64,000 bases of DNA from NCBI RefSeq assembly GCF_000513295.1, contig NC_023065.1:1364001-1428000 (forward strand). Direction: 5' to 3'. The DNA comes from Magnetospirillum gryphiswaldense MSR-1 v2. GTDB taxonomy: Bacteria; Pseudomonadota; Alphaproteobacteria; Rhodospirillales; Magnetospirillaceae. The position numbers and the translations under genes were made by a program. Under the pieces are notes generated by a model. That model searched no databases. It worked only from the letters and a program-made list of their open reading frames with translations, and was not told the origin of the DNA. Of the stretch, positions 28,577 through 35,510 are shown piece by piece (the first letter of the stretch is position 1; each line of letters opens with the position of its first letter).

Positions 28577-29215
28577 ATGGCCTCGCAAATTCGCGCTTCG
28601 CATATCCTGCTCATGTACCAGGGCTCCATGCGGTCCACCGCAACCCGTTCCAAGGACGAAGCGCTGGCCATGATCACCGATCTGAAGGCCCAGATCGCCA
28701 AGGGCGCCGACTTCGCCCAACTGGCCGCGCAAAATTCCGATTGTCCGTCGGGCCGTGAAGGCGGCGATTTGGGCACGTTCGGCCCCGGCATGATGGTGCC
28801 CGATTTCGACACCGCCGCCTTCGCCCTGGCAGAAGGCGAGATTTCCGACGTGGTCGAAACCCCGTTCGGCTTTCACCTGATCCAACGCACGGTGCCGGAA
28901 GCGCAGATCCGCGCCTCGCACATCTTGTTGATGTACGAAGGCTCCATGCATTCCTCGGCGGAACGCAGCAAGGCCGAAGCCCTGGCCCAGATCAACGCCA
29001 TCAAGGCCGACATCGCCGCCGGCGCCGATTTCGCCAAGCAGGCCATCGACCATTCCGATTGTCCGTCGGGCCGCGAAGGCGGTGATCTGGGCGATTTCGG
29101 TCGCGGCCAGATGGTCGGCGAATTCGAAACCGCCGCCTTCGCCCTGGATGTGGGCCAGATTTCCGACGTGGTGGAAACCCCGTTCGGCTATCACCTGATC
29201 CAGCGCACGGCCTAA
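28577..29215 (+). CDS. Tandem-duplicated parvulin-type peptidyl-prolyl isomerase
   Basis: Predicted cytoplasmic PPIase (212 residues) made of two complete parvulin (rotamase) domains, about residues 4-105 and 108-211. Each starts QIRASHILLMY and contains SDCPSGREGGDLG, FG.G.MV, ISDVVETPFG and HLIQRT. The two halves align without gaps and are about three quarters identical by eye, so the duplication is recent or homogenised. No signal peptide or membrane anchor, unlike SurA or PpiD. AGGAG precedes the ATG. The CULT-domain gene begins two bases after its stop, so the pair is almost certainly cotranslated. Confidence 0.9.
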   Translation: MASQIRASHILLMYQGSMRSTATRSKDEALAMITDLKAQIAKGADFAQLAAQNSDCPSGREGGDLGTFGPGMMVPDFDTAAFALAEGEISDVVETPFGFHLIQRTVPEAQIRASHILLMYEGSMHSSAERSKAEALAQINAIKADIAAGADFAKQAIDHSDCPSGREGGDLGDFGRGQMVGEFETAAFALDVGQISDVVETPFGYHLIQRTA

Positions 29216-29217
29216 CC

Positions 29218-29592
29218 ATGCCCCTGGATGCCGGGGGACAAAACAGCACCCAGATGGTGCTGGCCCCCGGCGCCAGCATCTTTCGCTGCCGCCAGTGCGG
29301 GCAAACCATCAGCCGCCACGACTGGCTGCTGCCCATGGGCGGCGACCATGAACACGTGGTGTTCAATCCGGCGGGGATGATTTTTTGCGTCTGGTGTTTT
29401 TCCCTGGCGCAAGGCCTGCGCCTGATCGGCGCGCCTTCGGGGGAATTTAGCTGGTTCAAGGGCTATGACTGGACCATCGCCCTGTGCGGCCAATGCGGCA
29501 GCCATCTGGGCTGGCATTATGAAGGCGGCAGCCAACCGCGCACCTTCTTCGGTCTGATCAAGGATCGGTTGGCCGAGGGACCGGCGGATTAG
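29218..29592 (+). CDS. CULT-domain (cereblon-like) protein
   Basis: The 124-residue protein is a single CULT domain, the fold that in human cereblon binds thalidomide and cyclic-imide degrons. Zinc ligands are the Cys pairs C24/C27 (FRCRQCGQ) and C90/C93 (LCGQCGSHLGW). The aromatic cage is W79 (FSWF), W85 (GYDW) and W99, with Y101, F56 and N50 in place. These are the positions I recall from MsCI4, the structurally studied M. gryphiswaldense protein, and I take it to be that protein or a near-identical orthologue. It has almost no ribosome binding site of its own, so it should depend on the parvulin gene two bases upstream. Native bacterial ligand and role are unknown to me. Confidence 0.93.
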   Translation: MPLDAGGQNSTQMVLAPGASIFRCRQCGQTISRHDWLLPMGGDHEHVVFNPAGMIFCVWCFSLAQGLRLIGAPSGEFSWFKGYDWTIALCGQCGSHLGWHYEGGSQPRTFFGLIKDRLAEGPAD

Positions 29593-29610
29593 CCCCCCGA
29601 ACCAGCCCGA

Positions 29611-29934
29611 TCAATGGCCGGGATTGACGCGCAGGCGCTCGACCACTTGGCCCTTCTTGAAATGGGAATCGACGATTTCGTCGTAATCGGCGGCTTCCAC
29701 CGGCTGGTACCAGACGCCTTCGGGATAGACCACCATCAACGGGCCGTTGCCGCAAAAGCCCAGACAGCTGGCCTGGGCCAGGCTGACGCCCTTTTCCCAC
29801 AGCATGCCCTTCTGGAACCGGGCCATCATCTGGTCAAACATGGCCGTGCCGCCGCCCTTGGAGGTGCAGCAGCCGCGCGGATGGCCCGCCGGGCGTGAGG
29901 TGGTGCAAACGAACACATGGTATTTATGGGACAT
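29611..29934 (-). CDS. Thioredoxin-like 2Fe-2S ferredoxin
   Basis: Small soluble electron carrier (107 residues) of the Shethna/NuoE-like thioredoxin-fold ferredoxin family. Ligand cysteines fit the family spacing: FVCTTSRP, PRGCC about 12 residues later, then ASCLGFCGNGP with C-x3-C. The C-terminal part (YPEGVWYQPVEAADYDEIVDSHF) is the conserved core of these proteins, often annotated as (2Fe-2S) ferredoxin domain-containing. It is convergent with the CULT gene (18-bp gap). The ribosome binding site AAGGAGAT overlaps an inverted repeat upstream. Confidence 0.9.
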   Translation of the reverse strand: MSHKYHVFVCTTSRPAGHPRGCCTSKGGGTAMFDQMMARFQKGMLWEKGVSLAQASCLGFCGNGPLMVVYPEGVWYQPVEAADYDEIVDSHFKKGQVVERLRVNPGH

Positions 29935-29945
29935 CGGGGCATCTC

Positions 29946-29970
29946 CTTGTTTGGAACTATCCTAAACAAG
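29946..29970 (-). promoter_or_regulatory. Inverted repeat over the ferredoxin ribosome binding site region
   Basis: CTTGTTT-GGA-ACTA-TCC-T-AAACAAG (one bulged base) lies 12-36 bp before the ferredoxin start. The AAACAAGGAGAT stretch on the minus strand couples one arm to the Shine-Dalgarno sequence. It could be a protein operator or an RNA hairpin that masks initiation. Confidence 0.45.
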
Positions 29971-30023
29971 AAAATACCCCGTTTTTCCCACCGGCACCAG
30001 AGTCCATAAAAAAATTATGGAGA

Positions 30024-30428
30024 TTACTTGCCTTGGCGGGCCGGCAGTTCGTCGGCGCTGCACAGGTCATAGCGGACCATGGCGTTATCGACGGTCTTGC
30101 CGGTCAGCTCGCGCCACGTGTTCATGGCCAGCTGACGTTCGAACGGACCATGCACTTCCAGCGTCTTGCCGGCGGCGATGACGTCGAAGTCGGTATCGGC
30201 GTATTCGCCGCCGACCACGTACCACTGGTCTTCACCCTGCTCGTCATCGCTGCGGATGAAATAGCGGATCATGGCATTGTCGACGGTCTTGCCGGTCAGG
30301 GCGCGCCAGCAGACATGGGCCTCGTGCTCACCGAAGGGGCCGAAGCGCTCTTCCTTGTGACCGGGGGCAATGGTGGTAAAGGCGGTGTCGGCGTATTCGC
30401 CGCCGACGACATAGAACTTCTTGGCCAT
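30024..30428 (-). CDS. DUF4170-like protein with an internal duplication
   Basis: Soluble protein of 134 residues consisting of two copies of a roughly 60-residue module. The first starts KFYVVGGEYADTAF (residue 4), the second QWYVVGGEYADTDF (about residue 69). Both share GPF and end W-R-x-LTGKTVDNAM-[IV]-RY. I associate the VVGGEY module with DUF4170, an uncharacterised family of Rhodospirillales. The frame extends to 30557, but AGGGGAA upstream of the ATG at 30428 fixes the start. Function unknown; no catalytic motif is evident. Confidence 0.8.
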   Translation of the reverse strand: MAKKFYVVGGEYADTAFTTIAPGHKEERFGPFGEHEAHVCWRALTGKTVDNAMIRYFIRSDDEQGEDQWYVVGGEYADTDFDVIAAGKTLEVHGPFERQLAMNTWRELTGKTVDNAMVRYDLCSADELPARQGK

Positions 30429-30552
30429 GGGTGTGTTTTCCCCTACTCCATCGGGTGGCGGGCGGTGCTTGCTTATACCCCAACCGGCGCCAGGAAGAAA
30501 TATCCTTGCTGAGGCTTTCTTACAGCCCGGTTCGGCAGCTTTTGCCCAGTGT

Positions 30553-30570
30553 AACAAAGTAACCTTTGTT
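30553..30570. promoter_or_regulatory. Palindrome upstream of a sigma-54 promoter
   Basis: AACAAAG-TAAC-CTTTGTT is a perfect 7-bp inverted repeat centred about 30 bp upstream of the -24 element. It is closer than most enhancer sites, but could bind an activator or a repressor of the small gene at 30645. Confidence 0.5.
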
Positions 30571-30590
30571 ATATTTCAAAACACTAAGGT

Positions 30591-30606
30591 TGGCACGCTG
30601 CCTGCA
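30591..30606 (+). promoter_or_regulatory. Sigma-54 promoter of the small gene at 30645
   Basis: TGGCACG-CTGC-CTGCA matches the RpoN consensus (TGGCACG N4 TTGCW) at all but one defined base, with the obligatory GG to GC spacing. The start site would fall near 30617, giving a leader of about 28 nt before the ATG at 30645. Confidence 0.75.
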
Positions 30607-30644
30607 ATGGGATTGTCAGAGATGTTTCTGACGGAGTAAATTCC

Positions 30645-30932
30645 ATGCAAGCGGTTTCGGCCCATGCCCCGCCATCCTTGTTGCAGCGCACCGATCGTGC
30701 CGACAATCACGACACGCGCAAGCAAGAAAGCGCCAGCCAATCCATCTTCGCCAGCTATGCCTTCGGCCCCATGGACCTGCAAAAGGCCAGCGGCGAGCAG
30801 GACAAGAAGGACAATGCGGTCAGCGGTATCGGCCTGGGCAAAAACCCGCTGTCGGCGTCATCGCTGTCCTTCGTCACCACCGTGCAGGACGTCGGCACGT
30901 CGGACGATAGCGGATCGTCGCTGAAGCAATAA
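30645..30932 (+). CDS. Hypothetical 95-residue protein under sigma-54 control
   Basis: I do not recognise this protein. It is hydrophilic and low in complexity: a Ser/Ala/Gln-rich N-terminal half (RKQESASQSIFASYAFGPM), a charged centre (GEQDKKDN) and a Ser-rich tail (SDDSGSSLK). No membrane segment, signal peptide or cysteine. The ribosome binding site ACGGAG is 10 bases before the ATG. The strong sigma-54 promoter and its good start signals are the best evidence that it is real. Such control suggests flagellar, chemotaxis or nitrogen-related use, but this is inference only. Confidence 0.65.
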   Translation: MQAVSAHAPPSLLQRTDRADNHDTRKQESASQSIFASYAFGPMDLQKASGEQDKKDNAVSGIGLGKNPLSASSLSFVTTVQDVGTSDDSGSSLKQ

Positions 30933-30941
30933 GCAATGATG

Positions 30942-30988
30942 CATGGGGCTGGACATCGGCCTGACTTGGCCTTATGTCCAGCCCCATG
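30942..30988 (+). repeat. 15-bp perfect inverted repeat covering the trmFO start
   Basis: CATGGGGCTGGACAT (30942-30956) and ATGTCCAGCCCCATG (30974-30988) flank 17 bases that contain a further GGCC/GGCC pair. The right arm contains both possible trmFO start codons (30974 and 30986). It may terminate the upstream gene or fold over the trmFO initiation region. Confidence 0.7.
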
Positions 30989-32329
30989 AATACCGATAAA
31001 ACCATCCACGTCATCGGCGGTGGCTTGGCCGGCTGCGAAGCCGCCTGGCAGATCGCCAAACGCGGCCTCTGCGTCACCTTGCACGAGATGCGCCCGCACC
31101 GGCAAACCCCGGCCCACCAGACCGACGGGCTGGCGGAACTGGTGTGTTCCAACTCTCTGCGCTCCGACGACGCCGATTACAACGCCGTCGGCCTACTGCA
31201 TGAAGAGTTGCGCAAGGCCGGGTCGCTGATCATGGATTGCGCCGACCGCAACAAGGTGCCCGCCGGCGGCGCCCTGGCGGTGGACCGCGACGGCTTTTCC
31301 GCCTCGGTCGAACAGGAATTGGCCGCACATCCCAACGTCACCATCCTGCGCCAGGAAATGGCCGGCCTGCCGCCGGCAGAATGGGACAACGTGGTCATCG
31401 CCACCGGCCCCTTGACCTCGGAACCCCTGGCCCAGGCCATCCGCAGCGTCACCGGCCAGGATTCGCTGTCGTTCTTCGACGCCATCGCGCCGATCATCCA
31501 TAAGGACAGCATCGACTTTTCCAAGGCGTGGTTCCAGTCGCGCTACGACAAGGGCGAGGGCTCGGATTACATCAATTGCCCGCTGACCAAGGACGAATAT
31601 TACGCCTTCATCGACGCCCTGCTGGCCGGTGAAAAGGTGCCGTTCCACGATTGGGAAAAGGACGTGCCCTATTTCGAGGGCTGCCTGCCCATCGAGGTGA
31701 TGGCCGAACGCGGGCGCGAAACCCTGGCCTACGGCCCCGGCAAGCCGGTGGGGCTGACCAATCCCTATGGCCCCAAGCCCTATGCGGTGATCCAGCTGCG
31801 CCAGGACAACAAGCTGGGCACGCTTTACAACATGGTCGGCTTCCAGACCAAGCTGCGCCACGGCGAGCAGACCCGCATCTTCCGCACCATTCCCGGCCTG
31901 GAGGCGGCGGAATTCGCCCGTCTGGGCGGCCTGCACCGCAACACCTTCGTCAACGGCCCACGCGTTTTGGACCAGCAATTGCGGCTGAAGGCCCAGCCCC
32001 GCCTGCGTCTGGCCGGTCAGATCACCGGCTGCGAGGGCTATGTGGAAAGCACCAGTATCGGCTTTCTTGCCGGTCTCGCCGCCAGCGCCCAGGCGCTGGG
32101 ACACGATTTCGTCGCCCCGCCGCCAACCAGCGCCCTGGGGGCCATCCTGACCCATGTCACCGGCGGCGCCCACGCCGACACCTATCAGCCCATGAACATC
32201 AATTTCGGCCTGTTCCCGCCGGCGCCCGAGCGGGACGAACGGGGCAAGAAGATCAAGGGCCGCGACCGCAAGAAGCTGTACGCCGAACGCGCGCGCGCCG
32301 ATCTGGCGCCGTGGTTATCACAACTTTAA
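30974..32329 (+). CDS. trmFO: Methylenetetrahydrofolate--tRNA-(uracil-5-)-methyltransferase TrmFO
   Basis: FAD- and folate-dependent enzyme making ribothymidine at U54 of tRNA. The N-terminal FAD motif reads [18 protein letters not shown], followed by the family-specific [30 protein letters not shown]. The second half contains [17 protein letters not shown] and [16 protein letters not shown]. At 451 residues it has the usual size. Two starts are possible (30974, or 30986 giving [13 protein letters not shown]); neither has a clear ribosome binding site and both lie within a strong hairpin. A good terminator follows at 32357. Confidence 0.96.
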   Translation: MSSPMNTDKTIHVIGGGLAGCEAAWQIAKRGLCVTLHEMRPHRQTPAHQTDGLAELVCSNSLRSDDADYNAVGLLHEELRKAGSLIMDCADRNKVPAGGALAVDRDGFSASVEQELAAHPNVTILRQEMAGLPPAEWDNVVIATGPLTSEPLAQAIRSVTGQDSLSFFDAIAPIIHKDSIDFSKAWFQSRYDKGEGSDYINCPLTKDEYYAFIDALLAGEKVPFHDWEKDVPYFEGCLPIEVMAERGRETLAYGPGKPVGLTNPYGPKPYAVIQLRQDNKLGTLYNMVGFQTKLRHGEQTRIFRTIPGLEAAEFARLGGLHRNTFVNGPRVLDQQLRLKAQPRLRLAGQITGCEGYVESTSIGFLAGLAASAQALGHDFVAPPPTSALGAILTHVTGGAHADTYQPMNINFGLFPPAPERDERGKKIKGRDRKKLYAERARADLAPWLSQL

Positions 32330-32356
32330 CGCCCATTTTTTCATCATCAGCTCAAG

Positions 32357-32388
32357 CGCTGCCCGCCCAACAGGCAGGCAGCGTTTTT
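32357..32388 (+). terminator. Rho-independent terminator of trmFO
   Basis: CGCTGCC pairs with GGCAGCG, extended inside by GCC/GGC after one mismatch, and is followed by TTTTTGTTTG. Confidence 0.88.
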
Positions 32389-32428
32389 GTTTGTAGCGAT
32401 TCTTAAATCTATTCAAAGACTTTATAAG

Positions 32429-32444
32429 TGGCATATGACTTGCT
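32429..32444 (+). promoter_or_regulatory. Sigma-54 promoter of the NIT sensor / chemoreceptor / STAS unit
   Basis: TGGCA-TATGAC-TTGCT keeps the invariant GG and GC with correct spacing; only the bases after TGGCA deviate from the RpoN consensus. The predicted start near 32456 lies inside an inverted repeat GGACAG-AATTC-CTGTCC (32451-32467), a possible operator. Confidence 0.65.
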
Positions 32445-32492
32445 TGGTTTGGACAGAATTCCTGTCCTTCCTCCTTCCCGCCGGAGGTCACC

Positions 32493-33446
32493 ATGCACGC
32501 TATCGTCTCCGCCGCCCTGACCGGCCTTGCCGTTCCTGCCGCCGCCCTGGTGCTGACGGCGCCAGCCCTGGCGCTGGATGCGCGCCGCCAGGAGCGGTCA
32601 TCGGGCCAGACCCTGGACCGCATCGGCCAGATCGTCGCCGCCGGGCGCCTGATCCACGAATTGCAACGCGAACGCGGCCTGTCGGTGGGCTATCTGTCCA
32701 AAAGTGCCGACGATTACACCACGCTCGACCGGCAAATCGTCGTCACCGATGACAGTCTGGCGGCCTTTCATCGTGTTTTTGCCGATCATCCCCCGGATGA
32801 AGCGGTGACTTCGGGGGTGGCGGGCCTGGACGCCCATCGTCAGCGTATCCGGCACCGCCAAGTGCCCCCGGCCCAAGCGGCCATGGGCTATGGCGGGCGC
32901 ATCGGTGTTTTGCTCGACCTGATCGGCCAAGGGGTGAAAAGCGCCGCCCGTGGTCGGCTGGCGCGACTGGGCACCGCCTATCTCAATCTGGTTTCGGCCA
33001 AGGAAGCCGCCGGCCAGGAACGCGCCCACCTGACCGCCGCCCTGTCGGCGCCGACCATGGAAGCCGCCGCCCGCCGCCGTGCCCATGATCTGCGTGAACA
33101 GCAAGACATGCTGCTGCGCCTGTTCGCCGACGGTGCCGGGGCGGAACTGGCCCGCTTCAGCCAAGCGGCGCTGGCCGATCCCGAGCGGGTGGTGAACGCC
33201 TTGCGCAACGCTGCCCTGGCCGAGGATGCCAAGCTCCACCGCCCCACCGCGATCCTGTGGTTCGAGGCCGCCACCCGCCGCATCGACGCTCTGAAAGAGG
33301 TGGAAATGCGCCTGGAAGCCACATTGCTGACTGCCGCCACCGCCACCAGAAGCCGGGCCGGACGCAATCTGCGCGTCATCGTCGGGGCAGTGCTGGGATC
33401 GCTGGGCCTGCTGGGCGGCATCGCCTCCACTGTCGGAGCCCTGTGA
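32493..33446 (+). CDS. Stand-alone periplasmic NIT (nitrate/nitrite-sensing) domain protein
   Basis: Predicted membrane-tethered periplasmic sensor of 317 residues. A signal peptide is seen (hydrophobic [16 protein letters not shown] with an A-L-A cleavage site near residue 28). The NIT domain follows at about 35-285, with its hallmark [18 protein letters not shown]. One C-terminal hydrophobic segment ([18 protein letters not shown]) ends the protein; no HAMP or output domain is attached. GGAGG lies 5 bases before the ATG. The stop overlaps the chemoreceptor start (TGATG), so the two are translated as a pair. NIT domains normally sit inside chemoreceptors or kinases; here sensor and transmitter are separate polypeptides. 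Confidence 0.88.
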   Translation: MHAIVSAALTGLAVPAAALVLTAPALALDARRQERSSGQTLDRIGQIVAAGRLIHELQRERGLSVGYLSKSADDYTTLDRQIVVTDDSLAAFHRVFADHPPDEAVTSGVAGLDAHRQRIRHRQVPPAQAAMGYGGRIGVLLDLIGQGVKSAARGRLARLGTAYLNLVSAKEAAGQERAHLTAALSAPTMEAAARRRAHDLREQQDMLLRLFADGAGAELARFSQAALADPERVVNALRNAALAEDAKLHRPTAILWFEAATRRIDALKEVEMRLEATLLTAATATRSRAGRNLRVIVGAVLGSLGLLGGIASTVGAL

Positions 33447-34687
33447 TGCCCCTGCCCTTGATCTGCGATCTGGGTATCCGCACCAAGGTGGTCCTGGCCT
33501 TGGGGCTGTGCGCCTGCGCCCAAGCCGCGGTGATCGCCGCCGCAGCTTCGGGTCTGCCGCCAACGACCATTGCCGGTATGGCTATCGGCGGCAGCCTGTC
33601 GGCCCTGGCCCTGGCGGTCTTGCTGCTGTGGCACGCCTTGGCCGCGCCCATGACGGTACTGACCCGGGCCATGTCCGATCTGGCCGCCGGCAAGGACGGC
33701 GCCAGCCCCGATCTCAGCGATCGCGGCGATGAAATCGGCATCATGGCCTCGGCCTTCGAGGTCTTCCGCGAAACCAGCGCCAACATGACCCGCCTGCGGG
33801 CGGAGCAGGAAGAGTTGAAGGTCAAGGCCGAGACCGCCCAGCGCCAACAGACGGCACGGCTGGCCGAAGCGCTGGAAACCAACGTGCGCAGCAATGCCAA
33901 CGCCCTGTCGGCCAAGACCGGCGAAATCATCACCATCGCCGAGGACGTGGGCCACGGCGCCGACAGCAGCGGCCAGGGCGACGTCTTGGACGTGGCGGAA
34001 GCCTCCATGCGCACCACCGCCAACGTCCAGTCGGTGGCCACCGCCATCGAGGAATTATCGGCCTCGGTCGGCGAGATCGGCAGCCAGGCGCACCGCGCCT
34101 CGTCCATCGCCGCCAAGGCGGCCGAGGACGCCCGCCGCACCGACACCATGGTCACCGCCATGGCCGAGATCGGCCAACGCGTCGGCTCCATGGTCGGCAT
34201 GATCGAAACCATCGCCCGCCAAACCCACATGCTGGCGCTCAACGCCACCATCGAGGCGGCACGAGCCGGCGATTCCGGGAAAGGCTTCGCCGTGGTCGCC
34301 GCCGAGGTCAAGCATCTGGCCGACCAGACCGCCCAGGCCACCGCCGAGATCACCAATCAGGTGGCGACCATCCAGCAGGTCACCGCCCAGACGGTGGGAG
34401 CGATCCAGGCCATCGCCACCACCATCGACGACATCGACCACGTCTCCGCCTCCATCGCCGGGGCCGTGGAACAGCAAGGCGCCGCCACTCGCGAAATCGC
34501 CGCCAGCATGAGCGCGGTCAGCACCGATGCCCGCACCCTGGCCGACGGCGTCGCCCAGGTGACCATCACCTCGGCCCGGGCCTATGCCTCGGCCATCCGG
34601 GTGATCTGGGCCGCCGAGGACCTGGAGGAACCCACCGGCAAATTGTCACGCGACGTCGATTCGTTCCTGCACACCGTGCTGGCATAG
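33446..34687 (+). CDS. Methyl-accepting chemotaxis protein without its own sensor domain
   Basis: Chemoreceptor of 413 residues. Two hydrophobic segments (about 14-34 and 43-66) are separated by only a few residues, so almost nothing reaches the periplasm. A HAMP-like region follows ([14 protein letters not shown] ... [10 protein letters not shown]), then the signalling domain with tip [20 protein letters not shown] and [18 protein letters not shown]. Its start overlaps the stop of the NIT gene by one base. I infer that it receives its signal from the NIT protein through the membrane. The tip has His-Met where Asn-Leu is commoner (QTNLLALN). A STAS gene follows 12 bp later. Confidence 0.92.
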   Translation: MPLPLICDLGIRTKVVLALGLCACAQAAVIAAAASGLPPTTIAGMAIGGSLSALALAVLLLWHALAAPMTVLTRAMSDLAAGKDGASPDLSDRGDEIGIMASAFEVFRETSANMTRLRAEQEELKVKAETAQRQQTARLAEALETNVRSNANALSAKTGEIITIAEDVGHGADSSGQGDVLDVAEASMRTTANVQSVATAIEELSASVGEIGSQAHRASSIAAKAAEDARRTDTMVTAMAEIGQRVGSMVGMIETIARQTHMLALNATIEAARAGDSGKGFAVVAAEVKHLADQTAQATAEITNQVATIQQVTAQTVGAIQAIATTIDDIDHVSASIAGAVEQQGAATREIAASMSAVSTDARTLADGVAQVTITSARAYASAIRVIWAAEDLEEPTGKLSRDVDSFLHTVLA

Positions 34688-34699
34688 AAAGAAACCATC

Positions 34700-35008
34700 A
34701 TGCATCAGCCGCTCGAATACAACTTCACCACCGATGCCATCCACCTGTCCGGCGCGCTGGTCTTCAACGCCCATCCGCGCTGGCGGCAAATGTTGCGGCA
34801 GATGCCGGCACCGCAAAAGGATACGGAAATCCGCCTGGACATGGCCGCAATCGATCATCTGGACGCCGCCGGGCTGGGATTGCTGCTGATCACCCATGAC
34901 TCGCTGAAGGCGCAACAGGCACGGCTGGTCCTGTCCCGCCCCACAGGCGCGGTGCGCCGGGTGCTGGAAGTCTCGGGCTTTACCGCCATGGTCAGGATCG
35001 AGGATTAG
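34700..35008 (+). CDS. STAS-domain protein
   Basis: Small soluble protein (102 residues) with the STAS fold of anti-sigma-factor antagonists. The signature strand-helix LDMAAIDHLDAAGLGLLLITHDSLK fits the family, but the usual phosphorylatable Ser/Thr in D-[ST]-[SA]-G is replaced by Asp-Ala-Ala-Gly (DAAG), so classical SpoIIAB-type phosphorylation is unlikely. It is last in the NIT/chemoreceptor unit and may tune signalling or localisation of that receptor. Convergent with the DUF2478 gene. Confidence 0.82.
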   Translation: MHQPLEYNFTTDAIHLSGALVFNAHPRWRQMLRQMPAPQKDTEIRLDMAAIDHLDAAGLGLLLITHDSLKAQQARLVLSRPTGAVRRVLEVSGFTAMVRIED

Positions 35009-35027
35009 ACAAACGAAAGACAGGTAA

Positions 35028-35510
35028 TTACCCCTGCCGCACGCCATCCCACCAACGGTGCAGCGCCTCCAGATCGGCGGGCAGCAGAACCCCGGCATGA
35101 CCGGTGAAGTGCTGCCATTGCTCCAGCAATTCCGCGTGCAAGGTGGTCAGCAACGGCACCCCTTCGGCCATCACCGCCAGCATCTCGGCGGACAGGCCGG
35201 CACCGCCGGCTTCCAGCTTGCCGAAGCGGTTGACGATGACCAGATCGGCGGGCTCGGCCAGGGCGGCGCGCAGCACCACAGACGCTTCGGCGAAGCCTGA
35301 CGGATCGATGCGGCAGGCTTCCGAATCCGGCCCCAGATTCTGGGTGATGGCGTAGGTCTGGCCGGAATGGACGTCGACCAGTTGCATGTCCGGGTCATGC
35401 TGCTGGATCAGCCCGCGCACCCGCACCCCTTGTGCGGTCAATTGCCGGGCGAAGCTGGACAGCAGGTCCATGGGGCCGCTGTCGGCGAGGATGGCGGCGA
35501 TGGGGCGCAT
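35028..35510 (-). CDS. DUF2478-family protein
   Basis: Soluble protein of 160 residues resembling the DUF2478 family, a P-loop-related nucleotide-binding group often found near molybdenum or nitrogen genes. Recognised by DLVIVNRFGKLEAGGAGLSAEM and the N-terminal AAILADSGPMDLLSSFARQL. A true Walker A is absent: GPMDLLSS occupies that place, without the Lys. It starts directly after the stop of the REC-PAS kinase gene, so it appears to be the last gene of the chemosensory operon. A role there is not established. Confidence 0.75.
   Translation of the reverse strand: MRPIAAILADSGPMDLLSSFARQLTAQGVRVRGLIQQHDPDMQLVDVHSGQTYAITQNLGPDSEACRIDPSGFAEASVVLRAALAEPADLVIVNRFGKLEAGGAGLSAEMLAVMAEGVPLLTTLHAELLEQWQHFTGHAGVLLPADLEALHRWWDGVRQG

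Noticed and set aside
32493-34687. One NIT chemoreceptor broken by a frameshift
   Set aside because: The NIT protein ends after its own membrane segment and the receptor begins with two further helices; a simple fusion would have three, so a split pair is the better reading, though resequencing or relatives should confirm.
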